From Pedobacter steynii (GTDB lineage Bacteria > Bacteroidota > Bacteroidia > Sphingobacteriales > Sphingobacteriaceae), in NCBI RefSeq assembly GCF_900103665.1, contig NZ_FNGY01000002.1, positions 558,001 to 622,000 on the forward strand: a DNA stretch of 64,000 nt. Direction: 5' to 3'. Numbering within the stretch: position 1 is the stretch's first letter; every line of letters starts with the position of its first letter. The translations under genes and the position numbers were made by a program. A model generated the notes under the pieces. It saw only the letters and a list, made by a program, of their open reading frames with translations, had not been told where the DNA came from and searched no databases. Positions 53,003 to 62,588 of this stretch are shown here, in pieces.

Positions 53003-53044
53003 TTTTTTTTGAATCATTTGGTTCGCGAAAAGTACTTGTTAATA
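53003..53044 (+). promoter_or_regulatory. Putative ECF promoter before SusC 3
   Basis: TTTTTTTTGAATCATTTG (53003-53020), 12 bases, TACTTGTTAATA (53033-53044). It is identical to the fecR element in the 18-nt block and in spacing, with 10 of 12 matches in the second block. It lies about 98 bases before the ATG. Confidence 0.75.
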
Positions 53045-53142
53045 TAGAGCTCCTGATCAGGGGCTCCATGATCCGGGTCTTCCTTAGCAATAAGATCCTT
53101 TTTCAATCAACTAAGTATTAACCAAACCAAACAACTAAATGT

Positions 53143-56100
53143 ATGAAACTTAAAAATTTACTTTTTTGTAGGGCATCAGTTTTTGTACTGGCACTATTAG
53201 GGGGGAGTTTAGCCGCAGACGGGCATGAACAAAACCACCTGATGTTTTCAGGAACCAACGATTTAACGATCCCGGATGCTAAAATTGGGCGTTCTATTAC
53301 TTTTGCCATCATCAAGGGCAAGGTGGCAGATCAAAAAGGAGAGGGCTTACCAGGGATTAGCGTTAAGGTGAACCGAACCGGGGCTTCCGCGCAGACAGAC
53401 GGAAATGGTCATTTTCAAATTAGCGCAAATGTGGGGGATGTCCTCTCCTTTACTGCGATTGGTTATCTTCCCAAAAAGGTGACGGTAGTAAATGAGAATG
53501 CGGTATTGAACGTGACACTTGAGGAGGAGGATAAAAAATTAGAGGAGGTCGTAGTGGTCGGCTATGGTTCGCAAAAAAAGGTCAGTTTAACCGGAGCCAT
53601 CAGTACCATTAAAACCGCCGATATTGCCAGTATCCCGGTCAGCAATTTATCCAATGCATTAGCAGGAAGATTACCTGGGGCCACCATTGTAGGTTCCTCC
53701 GGTTTAGCTGGTGCGGCGTCCAGTATCCGCATCCGTGGAAGTTTTGTCGAACCGCTTTATGTAATTAACGGGATCATCAAAACAAAAGCTGATTTCGACG
53801 CTTTGAATGCCAATGAGGTAGAGAGCATCAGTATTTTAAAAGATGCCGCAACTGCTTCGGTTTATGGCTCAAAAGCAGGAGATGGGGTAGTTTTGGTGAC
53901 CACAAAAAAAGGGGTCATTCAAAAGCCAACTTTTGATTATTCCAACTCTTTTTCATTTTCGAATACCACACAGCCACAACAGGATTTTACCGCAACTGAA
54001 GAGTTAAGGTATAACAATAATGTAGCAAGAGGAAAGGGGCTGGCCGAACCTAACGGGCCGGTACTTTTTGATTATTTCAAAGACAAAAGCTATAGTATCA
54101 ACGATTACATCTGGCGGAATCCCAGCGTACAGGAGCATAATGTTGGTTTACGCGGCGGATCGGAAATCATACAATATAACATGAACCTGGCCTACCATAC
54201 CGAAAAGGGTTCCTATAATAACCTGGATTTTAACCGTTATAATTTTCGTTCAGACATCACGGCCAATGTATCGAAAAAAATAAAAATCAACTTAAACCTT
54301 AGCGGTAACCAACGTAATTTTAACAGGTGGTACTGGCCGTATGATGATCCCGCAAGTACAACGGTGGGTGATTTTTACCGGGCCACTTTTAACTGGACCC
54401 GTTTGTACCCGTTTTATGTAGATGCTGCCGGAAATCCTTCCTACAACAGCGGCGATTCGCCGGTAATTGCCGGTTCCTGGAGCCCGGTCTGGGCGGTTAA
54501 CAATAGCCCGGCTTACATCCACAATAAACTGCGCACTCTTGATGGGATTTTGCGGTTTGACGCCGATTTAAGTGATTATGTACCTGGCCTGTCCACCGCT
54601 GTTCAGGCTCAGTACAATGCCAATGACAATAATATCAAATCATTTGTTGTTTTTAATGAGGTTTACAAATTTCAATCGAATCCAAACAGCCTGAATAATA
54701 AATATGTTCCCGGGCCAATAGATCCGACGCAAATTAATATTCATACCATGAGTAATAACTATCCAAATATCCGGGAAGGATTTGGATTGGGAGATAGCTA
54801 TACGCTGAATTGGTTTTTAAACTACAATAAAATTTTTGGTAAGCACAACATCAGTGCGATGACAGCTTATGAACAGGCGAGAACAAATAGTAAAAGTTTG
54901 ACCGGGATGCGCCAAAAACTGCTGGTCAACACGATCGATCAGCTTTTTAATGCTTCAGATGATGCGGTTAACAGCACTTTCTCCGGTGGCGAAAGTATAG
55001 AAACACGCTCTTCTGTTATCGGTCGTCTGAATTACAGTTATGCAGATAAATATATCGCAGAATTTTCCTTCCGTGAAGATGGTAATTTCAGGTTTGCACC
55101 GGGTAAACGTTGGGGCTTTTTCCCCTCCGGTTCTGCGGCCTGGCGCATCAGTCAGGAAAATTTCATGAAGGATATCAAATGGTTGTCTGAATTAAAGTTA
55201 AGGGGATCCTTTGGTACCTCTGGTAATGATTTAGCCGGCACTTCATCAAATGCGATTGCTCCTTTTCAGTGGAGCCAGAATTTCATTAAATCTATCGGCA
55301 CTGTATTTGGCTCCGGCTTGGTTGATGGAATTGCCCCAGGTACTTTACCTAATCCTGATATCACCTGGTCTACGACTAAAATGTTTAACGTTGGTCTGGA
55401 TTTTGGCTTTTTTGATCATCGGTTAACTGGTTCCGCGGAATATTTTACGAAAAAAACTTCTGATATTTTAGGTACAAGATTCGCTTCTACTCCCAGTACT
55501 TTAGGTGCAGCTTTGCCTGCCGTTAATTACGCCGCAAGATCATGGAAGGGTTTTGAATTCTCGACCGCCTGGAGTGATACCAAAGGGGAAATCAATTATT
55601 CCGTTTTTGCAAATATGGGGTATTCCAGAGATCGGTGGGATGTGTTAGATCAGGCACCTGCTTTAACTGATGGCACCTATCTGAACAACTGGAGAAGCGC
55701 TCTTGGCCACCCGGGCAACCGGATATATGGCCTTCAGTCTTTCGGGATCATTCGTACCCAGGCAGAACTGGACGCCTTGCCAGCCACCTATACACAATTC
55801 GGTCTTAAGCCTAAATTGGGTTATATTTTATACAAAGATATCAGGGGCGCAAATTTCTCTGAAGGAGCCGACGGTAAAATTGACGACAACGATATGACTT
55901 ACTTATCTGACAACGCAATTCCGCGTATTAATTTTGGTTTTGGCTTTCGGGTAGCCTGGAAAGGCATTTCATTGGCTACTCTTTTTCAGGGGGTAAGTGC
56001 ATTTGATAAAATCGTGAATACCGGAAATACCTCATCAGGAGGGGTGTTTCAAACGGGAGACAGGCCATATTTTGCATTATGGGCTAAAGATTACTGGACT

Positions 56101-56406
56101 CCTGAAACACCTAACGCGAAATATCCAATGGCTTCTGATATGTTTGGCGATCAGAATGTTGGCGGTGGTCCTTCGACTTTCTGGATTCGTAACGGGGCTT
56201 ATATCCGTTTAAAGAATATTGATCTGGGCTATGAACTACCCGGTAAATGGATTAAACGTGTTGGCCTGCAAAAAGTAAGGGTTTTTGCCAATGGAACAAA
56301 CCTGTTTGTCATCACAGGCTTCAAAGAACACGATCCTGAGCAGGAACGTTTGGATTCTTATCCGCTAATGAAGACCTATACGGCAGGTTTAAATGTTACA
56401 TTTTAA
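53143..56406 (+). CDS. SusC-like TonB-dependent transporter 3
   Basis: A 1087-residue outer-membrane importer, paralogous in barrel sequence to the SusC at 42657 but without an STN domain. It has a signal region (about 1-27), an ~30-residue linker, CarboxypepD_reg-like domain (about 57-127; I-K-G-K-V-A-D-Q-K-G-E-G-L-P-G-I-S-V), TonB-box-like E-V-V-V-V-G-Y-G, plug, and a barrel ending T-A-G-L-N-V-T-F. It cannot signal to FecR itself, yet its upstream region carries the same element as fecR, so it is probably a slave transporter of that ECF factor. Confidence 0.94.
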   Translation: MKLKNLLFCRASVFVLALLGGSLAADGHEQNHLMFSGTNDLTIPDAKIGRSITFAIIKGKVADQKGEGLPGISVKVNRTGASAQTDGNGHFQISANVGDVLSFTAIGYLPKKVTVVNENAVLNVTLEEEDKKLEEVVVVGYGSQKKVSLTGAISTIKTADIASIPVSNLSNALAGRLPGATIVGSSGLAGAASSIRIRGSFVEPLYVINGIIKTKADFDALNANEVESISILKDAATASVYGSKAGDGVVLVTTKKGVIQKPTFDYSNSFSFSNTTQPQQDFTATEELRYNNNVARGKGLAEPNGPVLFDYFKDKSYSINDYIWRNPSVQEHNVGLRGGSEIIQYNMNLAYHTEKGSYNNLDFNRYNFRSDITANVSKKIKINLNLSGNQRNFNRWYWPYDDPASTTVGDFYRATFNWTRLYPFYVDAAGNPSYNSGDSPVIAGSWSPVWAVNNSPAYIHNKLRTLDGILRFDADLSDYVPGLSTAVQAQYNANDNNIKSFVVFNEVYKFQSNPNSLNNKYVPGPIDPTQINIHTMSNNYPNIREGFGLGDSYTLNWFLNYNKIFGKHNISAMTAYEQARTNSKSLTGMRQKLLVNTIDQLFNASDDAVNSTFSGGESIETRSSVIGRLNYSYADKYIAEFSFREDGNFRFAPGKRWGFFPSGSAAWRISQENFMKDIKWLSELKLRGSFGTSGNDLAGTSSNAIAPFQWSQNFIKSIGTVFGSGLVDGIAPGTLPNPDITWSTTKMFNVGLDFGFFDHRLTGSAEYFTKKTSDILGTRFASTPSTLGAALPAVNYAARSWKGFEFSTAWSDTKGEINYSVFANMGYSRDRWDVLDQAPALTDGTYLNNWRSALGHPGNRIYGLQSFGIIRTQAELDALPATYTQFGLKPKLGYILYKDIRGANFSEGADGKIDDNDMTYLSDNAIPRINFGFGFRVAWKGISLATLFQGVSAFDKIVNTGNTSSGGVFQTGDRPYFALWAKDYWTPETPNAKYPMASDMFGDQNVGGGPSTFWIRNGAYIRLKNIDLGYELPGKWIKRVGLQKVRVFANGTNLFVITGFKEHDPEQERLDSYPLMKTYTAGLNVTF

Positions 56407-56418
56407 TCTTTATAAATC

Positions 56419-58173
56419 ATGAGAAAATTAAAATATAGTTTATATACATTGCTATGTACATTAATGATAGCAGTAGTTTTTAATAGTTGTAAAAAGGTTT
56501 TAGATCAGTCAGAAAATTTAAGTCAGTATCCACCTGGAAATGTGTTTAATGACCTGTCTCTGTCTAATGCCTATCTGGCCAATTTATATGGTACCGCATT
56601 GCCTGTAGGATGGCCTGTCAATGATGGTAATTCTGCAGATGAAAGTGGCGGTATTACCGGACTTGATGCCATTACACCAAGTAGCGGAAGATCCTTTTGG
56701 CCATATGACACCATTAGAAAACTTAATATTTTTATAAGTTCCATTCCTACCGGCACCTTGCCCGATGCGACCAAAAGTAATTTAATTGCACAGGCTAAAT
56801 TTTTAAGGGCGTTTTTATACTTTAAAGCGGTAGTCTTTCATGGAGGTGTACCGATTATTAAGGTAGCTCAGGGATTAACTGATGATTTAAAAGTACCGAG
56901 AAATTCTACAGCCGAGTGTTTTACCTTTATTGAAGCCGATTTGAATGAGGCAGAAACAGCCTTACCACCAAAATATTCCGGAAATGACCGTGGAAGAATA
57001 GATCAGGCAATCGTTAAGGCATTTAGAGGAAGGGTGTTGTTGTATAAAGCATCACCTCAGTTTAATTCCGGTAATCCTTACGACAACCAATATTGGGCTG
57101 CAGCTTATAAAGCCAATAGCGAAGCAAAGACCTTTTTGGATGCAAATGGCTATGGCCTGTTGGAGAATTACAGTAATATTTTTACGGTAAAGGGCAATAA
57201 AGAATGTATTATGTCCATTATCGGGCTTAATCCGGGAAGGGTAAATTTGCGCGGTGATGATGCCGTTCGCCCGCTTTCAGAATCGAAAAATGCGACAGGT
57301 GGTGATCAGCCAATCTGGTCGCTGGTGCAAGCTTATCCGATGTTAGATGGTAAAAAAATAAGCGATCCTACTTCTGCTTATACTTACAATGAGCAGACTT
57401 TCTGGTTAAACAGAGATCCGCGTTTTGCCCAGACCATTGTTTATAATGGGGCCCCTTTTGCATTGAGCGGTAAGGCTGGCCGGCGACAATATACGATGAA
57501 GAACATCGCTTCTTCACTGGACGCCTTTGGTTTTGCCATCCAGGGAGAGAATAGTTATCGGACCGGCTTTTTTACCAGTAAAGGCTTAAACCTGGCTTTA
57601 CCTGCCCCGCCAACTACGAGTGATTACGACTGGAATGAGATCAGGTATGCTGAAGTTTTGTTTAACCTGGCAGAAAGTGCAAACGAAACCGGACGTAGCA
57701 ACGAATCTTTAGCGGTGTTGATGGCGATCAGAAAACGGGCCGGTATCCTTCCTGGAGCAGATGGCATGTATGGCCTGAAAGCAGGGATGAGCCGCACCGA
57801 GATGCGCAACGCTATTTTAGATGAAAAGTATCTGGAATTTGCTTTTGAAGGAAAACGGTATTGGGATTTACGTCGCCATCGCCTGTTTGCGACGAAATTA
57901 AATGGCATACATAAATATGGGATGATGGCTACTTTGGTGAATGGCCGTACCGCAGATCAGGTGAATCAAACGGATATCAGTAGTGCAGCTGCTTATTCCT
58001 TATTACCTGATAATTTTGGTTACACCGTTACGGAATTGATTACTTCGGGTGCTAAAGCAATGGTCGTGCCTGATACTTATTATTTCTTTCCAATTCCATT
58101 AACGTTCCTAAACCAAAATCCAAACCTTAAGCAGAATATTGCCTGGGGTGGTACATTCAATCCTGAATTATAA
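56419..58173 (+). CDS. SusD/RagB-like glycan-binding lipoprotein 3
   Basis: A 584-residue surface lipoprotein with lipobox V-F-N-S-C followed by K-K. It has F-L-R-A-F-L-Y-F-K-A-V-V-F-H-G-G-V-P and F-A-F-E-G-K-R-Y-W-D-L-R-R. It is paralogous along its whole length to the SusD at 46174. It begins 12 bases after SusC 3 and is followed by a large terminator. No enzyme gene follows this pair. Confidence 0.94.
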   Translation: MRKLKYSLYTLLCTLMIAVVFNSCKKVLDQSENLSQYPPGNVFNDLSLSNAYLANLYGTALPVGWPVNDGNSADESGGITGLDAITPSSGRSFWPYDTIRKLNIFISSIPTGTLPDATKSNLIAQAKFLRAFLYFKAVVFHGGVPIIKVAQGLTDDLKVPRNSTAECFTFIEADLNEAETALPPKYSGNDRGRIDQAIVKAFRGRVLLYKASPQFNSGNPYDNQYWAAAYKANSEAKTFLDANGYGLLENYSNIFTVKGNKECIMSIIGLNPGRVNLRGDDAVRPLSESKNATGGDQPIWSLVQAYPMLDGKKISDPTSAYTYNEQTFWLNRDPRFAQTIVYNGAPFALSGKAGRRQYTMKNIASSLDAFGFAIQGENSYRTGFFTSKGLNLALPAPPTTSDYDWNEIRYAEVLFNLAESANETGRSNESLAVLMAIRKRAGILPGADGMYGLKAGMSRTEMRNAILDEKYLEFAFEGKRYWDLRRHRLFATKLNGIHKYGMMATLVNGRTADQVNQTDISSAAAYSLLPDNFGYTVTELITSGAKAMVVPDTYYFFPIPLTFLNQNPNLKQNIAWGGTFNPEL

Positions 58174-58201
58174 AGCTGATGCGCTCTTAATTAAGTAAGT
58201 G

Positions 58202-58272
58202 AAGGTGTCCAAATGGACTGTCCCGGAAAGCAACTGGCTTTTTGGGACAGTCCATTTTCAGACACCTTTTTT
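58202..58272. terminator. Large convergent terminator
   Basis: AAGGTGTC (58202-58209) pairs with GACACCTT. Nested inside are TGGACTGTCCC and its complement and a small inner stem, and a T-run follows on the plus side. It separates the plus-strand susD from the minus-strand DUF2723 gene. Confidence 0.88.
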
Positions 58273-58278
58273 GTTTCA

Positions 58279-61200
58279 TTATCCGAGTGATTTCGTAAAA
58301 ATACTTTCAAAGGTTTTGAACTTCTCTTTAATCTCTCTATTTAGCGCTCCCTGTTTGTTTTTCTCTGTTTCCTGATCCAGCCCATTCAATACAGACATAC
58401 CCCACTGTATATTTCTGAGATAACCACGCTGAATATCCGGGGACAAAGTGGCAATATAATTCAGCTCCTGATCCAGAAAAGAAACGGTTGCTTTGGCCAT
58501 GATATTGGCCTGCTGTACATCATTCAAATGATAGAGAATGCTGATTGCATCAAATTTGTTTAAGGTATCCCTTATTTCATAATTCCTTAATGGAAGGTCT
58601 TTGATGCTTTTCATCATCAGCGCATGGGCAGCTTTGTTGTTACCTTCATTGATGAGGTTTGAGGCGAGGGTGTTGTTGGAAGACCAGGTTCCCTGAGCTA
58701 TCCCGCGACTTTGTTCATCGAGGTAACTGGCCTTGTTGAATCCCGAAAAGTCCATTTTGTTCATCACATTCTCATACATCACCTCAGTATTGGTCACCTG
58801 AGATTTGTCTCTGGTATCTTTCGGGTCTCTTTTTAATGGCAACAGGCGATAGGCATAACCTTCCAGATAAAGGTATTTGTCCAGCCCCATATAGGTATCC
58901 TGAGTAGAAGAGTTTGCAAAATAGATCGGTCTTTTCCAGTTGTTATTGGCCAGGATATCGAATACTGCAAGGTCTGCTTTGCCGATAAACTTTTTATCAA
59001 TTGTCCATTCCATGCTGGATGTTGCCTTTTCTCTATCCCCGGCTTTTATCGTTTTTGTCTTTACCAGTTGATCAGCATCTACATTTAGTTTCAGCTTTCT
59101 GCTGGGCAGGAAGTTCTCGAAAGAACCATCAGCCATTTCTAATTTATCTGCTTTATTGTCGGAAGTGAGGACGGCCATCAGGTCTTTCAGTTCTACACTG
59201 TCGGTAAATCCATAATCCACATAAGGAATATAGTCGCGGACTCCTTTTTGATATTTCTCGCTGGCCATCGTAACCGGAAGCGGAGCAGAATTGTTGACCT
59301 GCTTTTTCAATTGATTAATGTAATCATCATCGCTGAGAAATTGCATACAAATCACCCGGACATCTGTCCGGATGCCTTCCACCTCCTGCGCATACCATAA
59401 GGCAAAAGTATCATTGTCTGCATTGGTGAAAAGAATGGCATTCGCTGCACAGGAACTCAGGTAATTGCGGGCCCAGTCTCTGGCCGTTGTTTTTGCAGAT
59501 CGGTTATGATCATCCCATCCCTGACTTGCCATGAGTACCGGAACGGCAAGTAAAGCAACAAGGGAAGCGGTAATCAGGCTTAATCTGCCCGGAGCAAAGC
59601 GTTGTAAAGTTTCTTTCAATCCCAACACACCAAAGCCGATAAAGATACAGAAGGCATAAAATGAGCCGACATAGGCATAGTCACGTTCTCTGGGCTGTAA
59701 GGGGTCCTGATTGAGGTATAGGATAATGGCCAGACCAGTGAAAAAGAAGAGCGTAGCGATCACTAAAGTCGCCTGTCTGTTCTTTCTATACAGGAACAGC
59801 AAACCTGCAATTCCGAGAATCAATGGCAATCCATAATACACGTTGTGCCCTTCGTTGGATTGAATAGAGGCGGGGAGGTTTGTCTGTGAACCCAGTCGGG
59901 CGCCATCCAATGGTTTAATCCCACTGAGCCAGTTGCCCGCATCATTGTTTCCATTTCCCTGGATGTCGTTCTGGCGGCCCACAAAGTTCCATAAGAAATA
60001 CCGCATGTACATGAAGCCTACCTGATAAGAACTGAAGAAGCTCAGGTTTTGCGCAAAGGTTGGTGTTTCTCCTTCTCCCATTCCCAGCCATTGCCTGTAA
60101 TAGGCCGCATGTCCGTCTTTGGAGCTATGCGTACGTGGAAAAAGGAGGTTCTTATCATAATTCACTTTAAATGATTTACCGGAAACTTCATATTTGTCTT
60201 TCCCTTTACGGTATTCCGTTCCGGTATCCTTATAGTCCGTTTGTTTGGCGTCGAAAGTCTTTCCGTATAAGAGTGGTGTTTCTCCATAATTGGTTCTTCC
60301 AAGGTAGCTGTACAAAGAAAAAGGATTGTCAGGATTAGACAGGTTGATGTTGGGTTTGGCATTCGCCCTGATCAGGGTAACAAAATAAGAGCTAAAGCCA
60401 AACAGGATAAATGCGAGGCAAAGCAGGCTCAGGTTCATGTTGTATTTTCTATGCTGAACCGAATAATAAATGCCATAACTAATGGCCGCAATGAGCAGCA
60501 GGATAAAAGCCATTGCCCCATAGCCAAAGCTGAAGCCAAGTGTGTTGACAAAGAACAGGTCGGACTTCGCCGCAAATAACACCAGATACTGTACGATTAC
60601 AATCTGTACCGTACCGACAATCAGACAGGCCAATGCAAATGCTTTTAGGGTACCCAACCAGGTTACCTGCTTTGTTTTTTTGAAATAATAGACCAGTACA
60701 ATCGCCGGAATGGTGAGTAAGCTCAGTAAATGGGCGCCGATGGATAAACCCACAAGAAAAGAAATGAAAACCAGCCAGCGGTTGTCCAGGTCACTTTCCC
60801 ATTTCAGGATTGCCCAGAATACGATGGCGGTGAAGAGGGTGGATAAAGCATAAACCTCTGATTCCACTGCTGAAAACCAGAAGGTATCGGAAAAGGTATA
60901 GGCCAATGCGCCAACTACGCCCGCAGAGATGAGCCCGAGGGCTTCCAGTGTAGTTTTTTCTTTAGGATATAATTTGGAAGCCATTGCAGTAATGGTCCAG
61001 TAGAGAAACATGATCGTGGCCCCGCTAAATAAAACAGAGCTGAAGTTGATCCAGTACGCCACTTTGTTGGCATCGCCCATGGCGAGTGTAGAAAATAATT
61101 TACCGATCATCATGAACAAAGGTGCCCCGGGCTGATGCCCGACCTGTAATCTGTAACTTGCAGATATGAACTCCCCACAATCCCAGAAGCTGACGGTCGG

Positions 61201-61284
61201 TTCCATCGTCATCCAGTAGACAAAGCTGGCAATTCCAAAGAGGAGGAAACCAACCAGGTTATTGATTCGGCGGTAATTTTTCAT
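58279..61284 (-). CDS. DUF2723 multi-pass membrane protein, GT-C-type glycosyltransferase-like
   Basis: A 1001-residue protein. The N-terminal half is strongly hydrophobic with about ten or more membrane helices, starting F-L-L-F-G-I-A-S-F-V-Y and T-V-S-F-W-D-C-G-E-F-I-S-A-S-Y-R-L-Q-V-G-H-Q-P-G-A-P-L, the DUF2723 signature with its acidic residues after the first helix. The C-terminal part (about 600-1001) is soluble. Human TMEM260, which carries this domain, is a protein O-mannosyltransferase, so a role in envelope protein O-glycosylation is a reasonable guess. ATG 61284 is preferred over an in-frame TTG at 61314. Confidence 0.88.
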   Translation of the reverse strand: MKNYRRINNLVGFLLFGIASFVYWMTMEPTVSFWDCGEFISASYRLQVGHQPGAPLFMMIGKLFSTLAMGDANKVAYWINFSSVLFSGATIMFLYWTITAMASKLYPKEKTTLEALGLISAGVVGALAYTFSDTFWFSAVESEVYALSTLFTAIVFWAILKWESDLDNRWLVFISFLVGLSIGAHLLSLLTIPAIVLVYYFKKTKQVTWLGTLKAFALACLIVGTVQIVIVQYLVLFAAKSDLFFVNTLGFSFGYGAMAFILLLIAAISYGIYYSVQHRKYNMNLSLLCLAFILFGFSSYFVTLIRANAKPNINLSNPDNPFSLYSYLGRTNYGETPLLYGKTFDAKQTDYKDTGTEYRKGKDKYEVSGKSFKVNYDKNLLFPRTHSSKDGHAAYYRQWLGMGEGETPTFAQNLSFFSSYQVGFMYMRYFLWNFVGRQNDIQGNGNNDAGNWLSGIKPLDGARLGSQTNLPASIQSNEGHNVYYGLPLILGIAGLLFLYRKNRQATLVIATLFFFTGLAIILYLNQDPLQPRERDYAYVGSFYAFCIFIGFGVLGLKETLQRFAPGRLSLITASLVALLAVPVLMASQGWDDHNRSAKTTARDWARNYLSSCAANAILFTNADNDTFALWYAQEVEGIRTDVRVICMQFLSDDDYINQLKKQVNNSAPLPVTMASEKYQKGVRDYIPYVDYGFTDSVELKDLMAVLTSDNKADKLEMADGSFENFLPSRKLKLNVDADQLVKTKTIKAGDREKATSSMEWTIDKKFIGKADLAVFDILANNNWKRPIYFANSSTQDTYMGLDKYLYLEGYAYRLLPLKRDPKDTRDKSQVTNTEVMYENVMNKMDFSGFNKASYLDEQSRGIAQGTWSSNNTLASNLINEGNNKAAHALMMKSIKDLPLRNYEIRDTLNKFDAISILYHLNDVQQANIMAKATVSFLDQELNYIATLSPDIQRGYLRNIQWGMSVLNGLDQETEKNKQGALNREIKEKFKTFESIFTKSLG

Positions 61285-61350
61285 GATTAAAGGTTTTGAT
61301 TTTTGGTTAATCAAAAATAACTAAATCATTAAAGTGTAGCCTTTTGTAAA

Positions 61351-61377
61351 TGTTAAAGTATGTTAAAGAATGTTAAA
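61351..61377. repeat. Three TGTTAAA repeats at 10-bp period
   Basis: TGTTAAA at 61351, 61361 and 61371, about 67-93 bases upstream of the DUF2723 start on the opposite strand (TTTAACA in its sense). The 10-bp spacing would place the repeats on one DNA face. Confidence 0.55.
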
Positions 61378-61395
61378 TTTTTGAGATATAGTCCT

Positions 61396-62577
61396 TTAGT
61401 AATGCTGTTCGATGGTCGCATCAATAATCAGGTACCCCTCCTTTTTACTTTGAGTGAAAATCAGGAACCGGTGGTTATCCGGCTTAATCTTGTACTTCTT
61501 TACCAGGTTTTCTGCTTTGTCCTGGTAATTTCTGGCAATGACATTTCCCCTTAAGTCTTTTTCCTTTTTGAGTTCAGTGGCCGGAAGGAGGCGGTTGATA
61601 CGGAACCTTCTGCCCGGAAATTCAGGAACGATATGGTCTGAAGTGTAAAGCTGTGTTTGTGAATGTAGTTTTTGAAGGCCATACCGGGAAGCAATCAGGT
61701 TGAAAGCCCCGCCTTTAAGTAAAGCAGTATCGGGCTCATACAGGTATTGCTGTAGTTCCACCGCGGTGATTTCTGCTGCAGTATCTTCTTCTCCTTTGAA
61801 AAAGCTAAAGCTTTTCTGTTGTTCATTGAGGGTCGTAGATACGATTTTTACCTGTTCCGGCGCAGTTTTCTGTAAGATCCAAAGCAGTTCTTTACATTCG
61901 TTTCTGACACTCACCACATGGACTTCTGCTACATTTTTCAATTCCTTTAAACCGGCGCTAATGTCCAGCAGCGGGGCTGTTTTAATGATGATCCTGTTGC
62001 TGTGGGACAGGAGCAGGTCCAGGTGTGTGACCACATCAGGCGTGCAATCCTTTAACATGAAGACCTTTCCAGCCTGACTTCTTCTTGCCGGATCGATGTA
62101 AATATTATCGAATTGTGTTTTGGTGTCTTCCAGGTAGGCCATGCCATCTCCCGCCAGAAACTGAATATTATCCTGGTTCAGTGCTGTTGCATTGTGCGCC
62201 GCGATTGCTGAAAGTTCTTCGTTGAGCTCACAATGGGTCACAGATTTCAGTCTCTTGGAAAAGTAAAGGCTGTCCACCCCAAAACCGCCGGTCAGGTCGA
62301 TCAGTGTTTCTCCCTGTACAAGACTGGCTTTATAGGCCGCAGTGCTTTCAGAAGAACATTGTTCAATAGATAAGAGCAGGGGGTAATAGATGCGTTCCTG
62401 ATGGTACCAGGTAGGCAATTTCTTTACCGATTTATTTTTAGCGGCAATCTGATTGGCCAGTTCTTTTGAACTGACCTCAGGAAAGGGACTTTTAGCCATA
62501 GCGATTTTATGTACATCGTCATTTAAATGATGATTGATGTATTGTTGTACTTCGCTATCTAAAATATGATCGTTCAA
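61396..62577 (-). CDS. THUMP-like class I SAM-dependent methyltransferase
   Basis: A 393-residue cytoplasmic protein. A helical N-terminal part (L-D-S-E-V-Q-Q-Y-I-N, then K-S-P-F-P-E-V-S) leads into a Rossmann methyltransferase with motif I, L-I-D-L-T-G-G-F-G-V-D-S-L-Y-F-S, and D-N-I-Y-I-D-P-A-R-R. The C-terminal part resembles the THUMP-like domain (F-P-G-R-R-F-R-I-N-R-L). An RNA substrate is likely but not shown. TTG 62577, 11 bases after the aspartate kinase stop, fits the family N-terminus; the frame is open further back to 62628, but that stretch overlaps the kinase gene and is not conserved. Confidence 0.8.
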   Translation of the reverse strand: MNDHILDSEVQQYINHHLNDDVHKIAMAKSPFPEVSSKELANQIAAKNKSVKKLPTWYHQERIYYPLLLSIEQCSSESTAAYKASLVQGETLIDLTGGFGVDSLYFSKRLKSVTHCELNEELSAIAAHNATALNQDNIQFLAGDGMAYLEDTKTQFDNIYIDPARRSQAGKVFMLKDCTPDVVTHLDLLLSHSNRIIIKTAPLLDISAGLKELKNVAEVHVVSVRNECKELLWILQKTAPEQVKIVSTTLNEQQKSFSFFKGEEDTAAEITAVELQQYLYEPDTALLKGGAFNLIASRYGLQKLHSQTQLYTSDHIVPEFPGRRFRINRLLPATELKKEKDLRGNVIARNYQDKAENLVKKYKIKPDNHRFLIFTQSKKEGYLIIDATIEQHY

Positions 62578-62588
62578 AAGCTGATGAT

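Noticed and set aside
61285..61314. TTG start adding ten residues to the DUF2723 protein
   Set aside because: ATG 61284 is directly followed by the conserved N-terminal membrane region; the extension is unsupported.
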